Source: Saprolegnia diclina VS20
Taxonomy: Eukaryota; Oomycota; Saprolegniomycetes; Saprolegniales; Saprolegniaceae
Assembly: GCF_000281045.1 (NCBI RefSeq)
Contig: NW_008246189.1
Span: 2,775 to 30,308 of the forward strand
Direction of reading: 5' to 3'
DNA: 27,534 nt
Shown: positions 1 to 8,758 of the stretch, one piece after another
Layout of the letters: the number at the start of each line of letters is the position of its first letter
How positions within the stretch are numbered: position 1 is the stretch's first letter
The notes under the pieces: model-generated
Database searches by the model: none
Seen by the model: only the letters and a program-made list of their open reading frames with translations
What the model was told of the DNA's origin: nothing
Program-made: the position numbers and the translations under genes

Positions 1-386
1 CCCATGCTTGTGTCCTTGGCAAGACTATCCCAACTGTCGATCCCATCCTATGCTCGTCATCACACTGTAGGTTTTATGCGTTCCAACGTGGACCAATCGA
101 TCGTCGAGGTGTCAATACCGATACCGCCGCATTCTGTGCGAGGACCTATGCCCATGTGCAAGCCTTGGCGCATCATGGCTCAAGCTATGGCTACGTCGCG
201 AGCGCTCGCCTCGTAGCAAGCCTGTCATCACGTGAGCCATGCGCGACTCAGTACGTGGCGCGAAGCATCGATTGCAGTCTGCTGCGATGGACGTCGTCGA
301 CGGAGCAAACAGTCGAGGAGACGGCAAGAGAAGCGAGAACGAGTGGTGGTATACATGTATTCATGACAGCACGATAGAGCGTGGGC
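1..386. other. Left flank, no gene recognised
   Basis: Only short overlapping open frames are present on both strands, and none has recognisable motifs or a convincing start and splice pattern. The right part is the 3' flank of the metallothionein gene. The left part could be the end of a gene lying outside the window, but nothing here shows it. Confidence 0.4.
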
Positions 387-593
387 TTACTGGCCGCATT
401 GGCAGTTGTCGCCGCACTGGCACGGGTTGCAGGAGCAGCTCGGGTTGGCCTTGGCGGACGAGCACGCGCACGACGTGGGTGTGCAGGCGCAGGACGGACC
501 GCACGTGCAGTTGTCGCCGCATTGGCACGACGGCGTCGTGGTGGCGCACGTGCACGGGTTGCAAGCGCAGGACGGACCACATTGGCAAGCCAT
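387..593 (-). CDS. Metallothionein-like protein, ten CxC pairs
   Basis: A single-exon, 68-residue protein with 20 cysteines (29%), every one of them in a CxC pair, so ten pairs in all. It has no aromatic residue. The spacers are short and repetitive: GPS, NP and GDN recur, and the block QCGDNC appears twice, which shows that the gene grew by internal duplication. Cysteine-dense CxC proteins of this size are metallothioneins, cytosolic chelators of Cu, Zn or Cd that buffer metal and protect against oxidants. That role is established for the class and inferred here; the metal cannot be told from sequence. The ATG at 593 is the only sensible start, and the frame closes with TAA at 387-389. The opposite strand is also open over this stretch, but as a by-product of the repeats. 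Confidence 0.85.
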   Translation of the reverse strand: MACQCGPSCACNPCTCATTTPSCQCGDNCTCGPSCACTPTSCACSSAKANPSCSCNPCQCGDNCQCGQ

Positions 594-1217
594 TTTCTTC
601 TTGTGTCTTGGACGGCAAATGGGAAATGCAGCCTGTGTTGCTTGGCCAAAAAGAGCCGTCGACCCGCAACCAGCTGCTCGGGTGGGTTGATTTACGAACG
701 ACGTGCTGTCAGCAGTTGCAAGACCTTTTGCAGGCTGGGCGCGCGCTTCTACCCTGCACTGGACGATAGCGTTTCCTGCACGAGGTATCAGTTGTGAGGT
801 GCTATGGCGAGTCCAGCGCTGCAGCGAAGGATGAGCCCTCGCAGGCCAAGGCGCTCTAGCAGCAGTGAAGAATCATGGTCTGCTGCGACAGTGGCGCCAA
901 ACCCAGGATATTTTTTAATTTGGACCAATCACCGTGCCCGCACATCATATTGTTATAACATCCACGTCACCCTTGCCGGAGGTCGCAGCCGTGTGCGCAA
1001 CGTAGCCTGCACACGACGATATGCAAAACGCCGCAAAGACTAACCTCTCACAGCCGCACGCCATTGTCCTCTTTGCTTGCTTGTTTGAACACAAGGCGAC
1101 AGCGTCGCGTTCGCGGCAGAAGGGCCACGCATCTTCAAGTTAACACGCCACGTGCGATCGAAATGGTTATAATCACCAGATGGGCTAGTCGCACGCAACT
1201 TTACGTGTGAGGGGACC
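594..1217. other. Divergent intergenic region, metallothionein / TMEM41-like
   Basis: This 624-bp gap lies between two divergent starts and should hold both promoters. An AT-rich patch with CCAAT (about 910-960, reading TTTTTTAATTTGG then ACCAATCACC) stands out from the GC-rich surroundings. A 79-codon frame at 804-1043 (+) is arginine/serine-rich and has no family signature, so I do not call it a gene. I cannot identify a metal-response element with confidence. Confidence 0.4.
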
Positions 1218-2040
1218 ATGTCGACTGCAGCGCTCGTGCTCTTGGCCGCGGCCGTCGCCAGCGGCATCTACGTCTTCTTCAGCAACGCGCCCGTCGTCGA
1301 CATCGAGGCCTGCCATGGCATGTCCCTCACCTTCCTCATCCAGGGCGTGCTGCCCACGTGGCTCGGCGGCCGCGACGACAAGCTCGGGACCGTCCAGGCG
1401 CTCTGGGCCTGCGCGAGCCTGTACCAAGAGGCGCATGCGAACTTTGTGCTCGCGAGCTTTGTCGTCGTGTACGTGACGCTGCAGACGTTTGCGATTCCCG
1501 GGCCGATCATCCTCAGCATCCTCTCGGGCGCTTTGTACCCGTTTGGCTTTGCGCAGCTGCTCGTGGCGTTCTGCGCGACGACCGGCGCGTCGCTCTGCTT
1601 CCTGCTCTCGCACTTTCTCGGGCGCTCGCTCGTGCAACGCGCGTTCCCGGCCATGATTGCCAACTTCAAGGACAAGGTCGTGACTCGATCTCTTTGTCGC
1701 TGGCTCATTTTTTCCCTAGATTGCATCCAACCGCGGCAACCTCTTGTACTACCTCCTCTTCCTGCGCCTCACGCCGCTGCTGCCCAATTGGTTTGTCAAC
1801 GTCGCGTCGCCGCTCGTCGACGTGCCGTTTGGCCATTTCGTGCTCGCGACCTTCTTGGGGCTCATGCCCGCCAACTTTATCCACATCTCGACCGGCGCGA
1901 CGCTCAACAGCGCCGCCGAGGCCGGCTCGAGCAACGTCGTCAACTTTTGCATCCTCTTCAGCTTGCAGTTTGTCGCGCTCCTCCCGACGCTCTTCAAGTC
2001 CAAGCTCCAAGCGCTCGATGCCAAGACCAAGACCCAGTAG
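1218..2040 (+). CDS. TMEM41-like VTT-domain (DedA/SNARE-associated) membrane protein
   Basis: Two exons (1218-1676 and 1720-2040) with a 43-nt intron encode about 259 residues. The N-terminus has a hydrophobic segment (residues 4-22), followed by further membrane segments. The intron falls in phase 0. The second exon opens with the family signature FLRLTPLLPNWFVNVASP, then GLMPANFIHISTGATL, which closely follows the VTT-domain core of animal TMEM41A/B (R-x-TP-x-x-PNWF-x-N). In animals TMEM41B is an ER phospholipid scramblase needed for autophagosome formation and lipoprotein export; the equivalent role here is inference. Its length fits the family (roughly 260-290 residues). Reading straight through the intron would replace the VTT signature with a low-quality frame, so the spliced model is preferred. 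The gene converges on the DENN gene, with 22 bp between stop codons. Confidence 0.88.
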
Positions 2041-2062
2041 GTAATGGGAATACAGCATCCTC

Positions 2063-3594
2063 TTATGGCGCCTCGAGAAACGCGGCAAAGGCCTGCGTCG
2101 TAAAGAAATTTGCACCAAACCCGCGCTTGTCCGGGAAGGCCTCGAGGTACCCCTCCGCGTCAAAGCGAGGCCGGTCGTCCTTCGTTGTCGCGGGCTCGTA
2201 AAAGGCTTCGTACCCTTGGATGAGCCTAGCGCAATATGCCTATCCTGTGATTTTGTACAAGGAGACACACGAAAAGTGAAAGGCGCTGAACGCGGCTCGA
2301 AGCGCCGACCAGGCGGCGTCGGCACTCTCGACCGACCGGTGCGGGTCGGCTTGGCCGTACCGGAGGAGGACCTCGCGCCACGCATCGGGGCTTGTCGCTT
2401 CGCGCAGCGGCAGCCCGTGGTGATCTGCGATCGATTTGACGCTGGACGCCATGCGCTTGAGGCTCTTCCGGGGCACACTATACGCACAACTCGTGTTTCC
2501 AAGCTGTAGAAGCGGTCAATTTTCACGGACGTCGGAAGGGAGGCGTGGCGACCCCGGGGCACAGCAATGGCGTCGACATCCACATTGACAACGATGACGT
2601 CGAGACCGCGGAGCGTTGCGTCCGTCGACTCGGAGGTGACGACGCCCATGAGGTACGGCACGGGGGCGTGCAAAAAATCAAGCAGCGACTACGAGCATCT
2701 CCTTGTGCCACGTCATCAGCGTCAGCGACGTACGTGAGGGAGCACGGGGATGTACACGGCTTGGGACGAAAACGGGCTCAAGAGGGCGCGAAGGGTCTCG
2801 CAGATTGGAGTCAAGAGGCTCGGGTTGCTCGAACACACGATGACGTGGCGCTCCGAGAGGACGTATAGCACAACCTAATCGCCGTATGACTGCAGCACCA
2901 ACAGAGATGCACGTACCAAGAGAATGTGGTCGACGCTGAGCGCCTGCAAGAGCACGCCAAAGTCGACTTGAGACGGTAGAAAGGACGCTGGTCGTGGGAT
3001 CGGACCGATGCTGACGCCGAGGAATTCAGCGGTCGACGATGGGGTCTCGGCCAAGAACGCCCGAAGCGCCGTCTCGGGCAGCGTTGGGGCCGATGCCACC
3101 GAGCGCAGGACGGTGTGGAAGAGGCAAAAGTACGGATACGAGGACACGACTGCATACGCTGATGACGCGTCGTTGTCGATGATAAGCGACGACACGTAGA
3201 TAGCAGCGCCCGTTGCATCTAGTTGCACGTCCTCTAGATATTGTTGAATATGGAGAATGCACAAGATACCGGTGAGGACTGTGTCGACGCAGCGCGGACC
3301 GCTGAGAAGCGCGGCGGGCGGCGCGCAAAAGAGCGCAATTTGATCGGGTACCGTGTCGGCCATGTGCGCCTGTATGCAGCGCTCTACGCAAGGCGGGGTC
3401 GAGAGGCTGAGCACGAGGAACGCGCGAGCAACGTTCGCCGCGCCTTGGGTCGAATATGTCGGTGCCGACGCTGGCAAGGACATGCCCCATGGCGTAGGAT
3501 TCGGCTACGTATAGATAAGACTGCGAACGTCCGATTACTCGAAGCGCACCAGAGGCGCAGTATGGTGCTGGTAGTGGGACACGAGGAGTCGCAT
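2063..3594 (-). CDS. DENN-domain protein (uDENN-cDENN-dDENN)
   Basis: Proposed exons: 3550-3594, 2917-3504, 2734-2874, 2531-2688, 2271-2477 and 2063-2225, giving about 433 residues. Introns are 42-53 nt and every phase closes. The uDENN part carries VPDQIALFC. The cDENN core reads SSYPYFCLFHTVL, then SERHVIVCSSNPSLLTP, ICETLRALLSPF and VYIPVLPH-SLLDFLHAP-PYLMGV, which is textbook for the family. The dDENN part ends with SLIQGYEAFYEP. DENN proteins are mostly guanine-nucleotide exchange factors for Rab GTPases; which Rab is unknown. Two points are less certain: the first exon (15 codons from the ATG at 3594, joined across a 45-nt intron) and a possible in-frame 36-nt intron at 3234-3269, whose removal would tighten the uDENN region. 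The donor at 2530 (GTCCGT) is atypical but is the one that keeps frame. Confidence 0.87.
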
Positions 3595-3653
3595 CGTCGA
3601 CTTGAATTGAGGTGGACCTACGAGTCCTCGGCATCAGCATTTATAAAGGGACG
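3595..3653 (-). promoter_or_regulatory. Very short DENN promoter with TATA-like box
   Basis: Only 59 bp separate the proposed DENN start from the stop of the next gene upstream on the same strand. It includes a TATAAA match on the minus strand (3640-3645), about 46 bp before the ATG. If the first DENN exon is right, its promoter must overlap the 3' end of the neighbouring gene. Confidence 0.35.
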
Positions 3654-6122
3654 TTAGACCAAAAGGGACGCACTGGCCGTCGCTAGAAAGGCCAAGTACT
3701 TTTGAAAACCGGACGACGAGAGCGTTGTCGACGCCGGCGTGTCATCAAACGTCTCGCACAACCACTGCATCGTGCTTTCGGTCACGGGCGGGCAGCCGCA
3801 GAGGCCGTTGACCGTGTTGACGTTCGAGTGGGAGAGACCGCCGCGCTCCCCGCCATACGTTGCAACAATCCAGTTGACCGCAACCGCGTACAGCGGCACC
3901 AAACCGCCTACGAAGTAGATGGAGAACTGGTACTTGGATCCAGAGACGCACCGTCCGACGACGGGCGCTCGATGCTAAAGGCCTCCGTCACAAACGCAAG
4001 TGCCTCGAGGTCGCTGCTGATGGGTCGTTGGTACAATTGGCGCTGGTCCATCAGGTCGGGCACCATCCAGCGACTAGCGAGGCACCCTACCCGCCGTGTC
4101 CTAACATTCTGCAGCATATTCGCTCTGACGTACCCAGCGGCAATGTTTGCACGAGCTGCATCTTGGCATGGGCGTAGCTGTCGTGTACGATGGCGGACGG
4201 ACGCATCGTCAGCGCCAGCTCGTAGCGTCGGCAGGCTTCGTAGTAGTGTACAGCCCGAGACGCATCTCCGGGAACGCTCCAGAGCTCGATCGTGTCCCCG
4301 AGGTCGGATGGCGCCGACGCCAAGCGTGCTGCAAGGGCGGCGTCCGGCGCGCCAGAAGCGACAAGGTCGCCCGTAAGCGCGAGGGCATTGGCCCACTCGA
4401 GCACGCAGCGGTAGATCCAGTCTTGGTCATCCCTCTCGTCGTCTGGCGACTTGAGGCACAGGTACGCCCAGTAGGCATGAAGCTTGGCGGAGGCCATGTG
4501 TGCAATCTCAAGCGCCAAGCTGGCTCTAGCACCGAGTGTCATATCTCTGGCAAACATATCCGCACGTACCGAGCTGGATGGGCTTTGGCGATCTGAAACG
4601 CCGTCACCGAGAGCGACGCGCCAAAGCGGAAGAGAAGCGACGCGTGCATTCCGTCCATGCCGTTCACAGTGGCGCGCGTGAGTGCCGCGTCGTAGAGCTC
4701 GGTGGCGGCCGCCCACGCCTCGACCGCTGCGTCAACGTCGTCGCGGGCCAGCTGCGGAAGCATGTTGGCGTACAAATCATCGGCCGTCGCCAGCGGGTCG
4801 GCGGTCGATCGACCATTGCTCATGGGCTCGTCATCCGAGTGGAGAAGGGTAGCTGCCTTCTCCACCAATGCAGTTGTGCTTGTCCGCTCCAAGAGCCAGC
4901 TCCGGCGCGCCTCCTCCATGTAGTCACAGTCGCCGTCGGCCTGGCACATGCTCAAGAAGGCGCGGTGCAGCGCATGGGCCCCTCGACGAAAGGCCATCGC
5001 GTGGTGAACGCGCTGCGAGAGAGCGGCAATGTTGGCTGGCGTCAACCGATCGACAAGGTGCTGAACAAGCAGCTTGACGACGACAATTGGGTACGCCTCG
5101 TCGAGCGTTTGTAAGCGAAGGAGGTCCTTGTGGGCAGTCGCCATGCTCGCTTTCGTGGCCAGCGGCAGCATCGCGGGTAAGAGCCGCGGCAGTGCTAATA
5201 GCACCAAGTGCAGCAAGGTATGTACGCTATCGGCCACGGGAATCGTCCGAGTGTTGGTTGACGCGACGACCGTAAAGGCTGCCGCAACCTCTTCGCTCGT
5301 GACGAAAAAATGCTGGCCAAAGCGAAGCGCCGCCCAGAACGCTTGAAACGCCGCAAAGTCGACGCGCACCGGCGACCCCGTCGTGGGCACAAACGCCGAG
5401 AGGAGGTAGTGGAGCGATTTGGCGTACCGCTGCAGTAGCTTGCGCACAGCGTGGAGTCGAAGCAGCCACGCCTGGTCGTCGCACTGGTCCAGAATACTAT
5501 CGAGCTTGGGGCGACCCATGTTATTCGCGATGAGCGTATACACTTGCTGCAGCGACGTGCACGGCTGGAAGGCGAAGCGCGGGTAGTGCTGCCCGAGATA
5601 AGCCCACGCGTGCAGGAACTTGTCGAGGTCGAGGCCGACACCGCGGACCGCGTGCGTTTTGAACGCGACCATCTGCGCCGTGTCCCACTGGGTTTGCCGC
5701 CCGGGCGTCGGCGCGATTGAGCGTGTCATGGCCTTGAACTGCTGCCAATTGATCGTTGTTCCGTCCCGCCCCCAGGGGTTCTGGAGCGCATGCATGCGAA
5801 AGAGCATTTGGACGCGCCGTTCGTCGTCGGCTTCGGACGAGGCCACGCGCCGGGGTATCGCCAGCACGGGCGACACGACGAGACAAAAGCGGGACGTCGG
5901 TATTTGCACAAGCGGGGTTGTCAGAGGAATGGGCGCCGGCGGCACGTTGGGTGCCACTGGCAGCAGCGAGCACGCCGCCAAGTCGGTGGTGCCCAAGACG
6001 TTCCAGTAGAGAAGTACTTGAACTACGAGGTTGCGCGCTACGTACTCGTCTGGCACCCAGCCCTTGTAGGCGGCGGTGCGGCGGCCGTCGTCGTCATGGA
6101 GGGCTACATGGACTTGACGCAT
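3654..6122 (-). CDS. Unrecognised 777-residue protein with hydrophobic C-terminus
   Basis: Exons 4570-6122, 4134-4525, 3952-4086 and 3654-3907, with introns of 44, 47 and 44 nt (donors GTACGT, GTACGT, GTGCGT); all phases close. I do not recognise the family. Residues 1-120 are a leader with several prolines. Residues about 130-400 are alpha-helical and include an EF-hand-like stretch (GRDGTTINWQQFKAM) lacking a full calcium loop. The last third is rich in Ala/Leu helices, with paired Trp/Tyr/Leu positions resembling TPR-type helical repeats (for example around WIYRCVLEWANALALTG). The final exon begins with a hydrophobic segment (GGLVPLYAVAVNWIV) and ends in another (YLAFLATASASLLV), so it may be membrane-anchored, or these may be buried helices. 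The ATG at 6122 lies 61 bp from the divergent gene, and no earlier in-frame Met lies in the gap. Confidence 0.75.
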
Positions 6123-6183
6123 TGTGCTGCATGCTGGGACTGTCTCAATTGTAACGAAGCAGTTTGGATCTTGAAGGGGCGCG
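6123..6183. promoter_or_regulatory. 61-bp bidirectional promoter
   Basis: The gap separates two divergent ATGs (6122 on -, 6184 on +). It contains the palindromic hexamer CAATTG near its centre and no clear TATA box. At this size both 5' UTRs must be very short or must overlap the opposite gene. Confidence 0.45.
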
Positions 6184-7828
6184 ATGGTACCCGGACGCTT
6201 GTGGGTCGCCGTCGCGTGGGCGCTTTGCACCCTTGTCGCTGCGGCGACAGAACTACCCCGCCTCTCGACGAGTGCGCTTCTGGAAGAGCTTGCACGCACG
6301 GAGTTGCAGATTGCGAGCCAGACGCACAAGCTCACTTTGCTCCACGCGCTGCGGCGGGAGCTGACGAGCGACGTAACGCAGCTACCGCACATGCAAGCCG
6401 AGCTACAAGCGGTCTTGGCACGCTTGAAGGCGCCCGGCAGCTGCGAAGCGACGACACCATCGACGGAGCCAAGCGTCGCCTTGCTCGTCGAGCGCCCACT
6501 ATTACTTTTACCATCGGCGCCGGTCTTGTTGCACGCGCACCGCGTGGTCCAGCCTCACCGATCGGCACTGCTACTACTCGCGCTCACTGAAAATGGTGTG
6601 TTTGATGTCTCGCACTTGCCAGGCGGGCAGCCCATGGCAAGTGCCACGCTGCCCAAGACACCGGATCTCGTTACGGCCGCCGCCTTGGACTCGGACGCAA
6701 GTCCGATGGTGCTCTACGCATTCCTCAGCAACCGGTCCCTCAGCACGTTTAGCGTCACGGTTTCCCTAAGCGACACGGACAGCGCCGTTCACGTCAATGT
6801 CACGAAGCTTTCGAACCTGGCGACGGCAACGAATGGCCCGGTGCAGCAGGTGCACTTGGTGTCGGCGCAGGGCCAGAAACTACTCGTCGCCGGCAGCGAA
6901 AACACGTTTCACGTGCTGCCTGTGGACGCAAGCTACTTGAAGACGATGCCAGCCGGCGCACCGATCGCTGCGCTCCTGCCGCATCGCCACGTCATTGCCG
7001 TCGCCAGCGAGACGCGCGTCGACTTGCACCATCTGCTCAAGCTCGGCGACGGTCCAGCGTCTCTCTACTCGTGCGACGCGGGCCTTTTTCACATCGCCAG
7101 CGCCGCCTTCGACGCTACCGTCGCGAGCCGCCTCTACGCAGGAACGACGAGCGGCGACATTCTCGTCTTTGACGTCTTCCACGGCAACACGCGGAGCTGT
7201 CGGCCAATTGCGCGCGTCGGAACGTCGGCGTCGGGCCCGCTGCTTCTTCGCGCGATCGCCCCGAGCTTTCTACTCGCAGCATCCAAGGACACACTATTTC
7301 TGTACGAAACAACCTCGTCGCTCACGCTGCTTGGCGGCGCACCGACAGCTTTGAGCGACGTTGCATCGATGCGCCTCTCGGTGGTGCCCAGTGCCTACAA
7401 CGGCGAGTTTCACGACGACGCTTTGCTAATTACGAGCGCCGGCCGCGCGGTGCAAACATACCAAGCGGCCTTGCACCGCCATGAGGTACATTTAGAATCG
7501 CATTTGTTGGCTCTTGCCATGTTAACGTATTTATTAGGCTGCGAAAGAAGCATCTTCGTGGTTTGGGGACGGCGTCATGGGGCGGTTCCCACTGCTCGTT
7601 GGACTCTGTATCGCAGTCGTTGCATACAAGTTGTGGAGTCGCCCGGAGCCAAGCGTCGCGCCGCGGCCGGCCTTTCCGACTGACGATCGCCGATCGCCCC
7701 GAGCCGACGAGGCCGATCCACCGACGTATCATCATCGCGAGGCGGCGTGCGTCGACGAGTTTGCAACAGCGCAGAAGCGTGCTCGGCAGCGCCTCGACCG
7801 CACCCAACTCGAGCGAGAAATCTACTAG
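6184..7828 (+). CDS. Signal-peptide, single-anchor lumenal/extracellular protein, propeller-like
   Basis: Exons 6184-7485 and 7538-7828 (52-nt intron, phase 0) encode about 530 residues. A signal peptide is clear (hydrophobic LWVAVAWALCTLVAAAT, residues 6-22). Residues 30-85 form an amphipathic helical or coiled-coil stretch. Residues about 95-430 are dominated by beta-type repeats with WD/PQQ-like spacing (for instance KLLVAGSENTFHVL and RLYAGTTSGDILVFDVF), suggesting a beta-propeller. The second exon supplies a transmembrane helix (FPLLVGLCIAVVAYKLW, about 451-467) and a proline- and arginine-rich cytosolic tail. The inferred topology is type I, with the propeller in the ER lumen or outside the cell. 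The repeated NxS/T sites in the lumenal part agree with this. I do not recognise the family. The gene ends only 18 bp from the convergent gene. Confidence 0.8.
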
Positions 7829-7846
7829 ACTTGAGCGAAAAAATGA

Positions 7847-8532
7847 TTACGCTTCGAGTAATTCCTTTGGAACGTGGTTGCGCGCGTTGTTGGATTGGAG
7901 TAGCGATTCGAGTTGCGCCTTATCAATGCACACGGAGGCGAGGATTTGGGGGCGCGCGCTAAGAAGTGACAGCGTCGCGTCAAGCGACAGCACTGGCACC
8001 GTAAAGTGGCGCTTGAGGTACGTGTAGATCTTTTCAAAGAAGCGTGCGTCGGCCTCGATCGCGGCGGGCGACAAGTGCTCCTGCAGCAGCTGGAGAAGCT
8101 CCGAGCGCGAAATGCCATCGCCGTGGCTCTGCGCGTACTTGAAGAAGAGATCTACCCCATGATGTGATTCGAATTCACAAATGCTATCCGAAGACAGTAC
8201 ACTGAAAGTGCTGCTGTGGGCTGCCGATGCGCAAGAGCGCGTCGATGGCTTCCGCATACGTGGCAGCGTCGCTGAGCAGTGCGTGCGTCTCGCCCCGTGT
8301 AGGTGGCGCGTCGTGGCTATAAGAGCATATTATCGAGCGCATCGAATAGGCTATTGTAGGCAACGTCGTACAAATGGCGGGAGAGGTCCGACTGCGCGAC
8401 GACGCGCGCGTAGTGCACGCGCAACGCCTCCTCCATGGCTGCAACACTGGCTGCAACGGTTTGGCGGCGCTTAAATTCGGTATTCTGATGACACGCAACT
8501 TTAACAATGTACTCACTTGTTCGAGGCGCCAT
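7847..8532 (-). CDS. Small helical protein with EF-hand-like segment
   Basis: Exons 8372-8532, 8201-8316 and 7847-8151 (introns 55 and 49 nt) give about 193 residues; phases close at both junctions (RH-FHDAP and HFQ-YLFF). The N-terminal half is helical and basic. The third exon has HGDGISRSELLQLLQEHL, which resembles the second half of an EF-hand but is one residue short of the canonical loop between DG and I, so calcium binding is doubtful. The rest is leucine-rich helix. The function is unknown. The start ATG at 8532 is preceded by an in-frame Leu-Tyr-Asn-Leu read-through without an earlier ATG. The gene is divergent from PrimPol across 226 bp. Confidence 0.72.
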
Positions 8533-8758
8533 GAGATAGTTCAAATGTACACAGCTACTGAACGGCTAATATTGCGTGATTCACGCGGTTTATGTATAAG
8601 TATAGGTAGGATCCAAAGACCCAAGGACACGAAGAACTCCGGGCCTGAAGCTCGGCGGCGCACATGTGTTTGCGTGTGAATAGACCGAGGCGAATCCAGC
8701 CGAGATATTTTCGGCAAGTCACGCCGGCCGCTGATTGGTTGCTTCGATATTCGATTCG
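8533..8758. promoter_or_regulatory. Divergent promoter, EF-hand-like gene / PRIMPOL
   Basis: The gap between two divergent starts holds an AT-rich patch with TATGTATAAGTATAGG (about 8591-8606). An ATTGG (inverted CCAAT) lies at 8734-8738, 20 nt before the PrimPol ATG. No experimental signal can be read from sequence. Confidence 0.35.

Noticed and set aside
239-797. Long plus-strand frames over the metallothionein gene
   Set aside because: They are antisense to a repeat-rich Cys gene and show Arg/Ala-rich low-complexity sequence; the Cys pattern on the other strand is far more specific.
1218-2201. A 327-codon unspliced reading of the TMEM41-like gene
   Set aside because: It reads through a clear 43-nt intron and loses the VTT signature, which lies in another frame of the second exon.
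1705-2673. A 322-codon minus-strand frame
   Set aside because: It mixes antisense of the TMEM41-like exon with unspliced DENN introns; only its DENN exon (2531-2688) is real.
5790-6590. A 266-codon plus-strand frame
   Set aside because: It is antisense to the 777-residue gene and out of frame with the signal-peptide gene starting at 6184; its composition is His/Arg-rich shadow.
7847-8151. Calling the small helical protein a true calcium-binding EF-hand
   Set aside because: The loop is one residue short and lacks acidic residues at positions 1 and 3.
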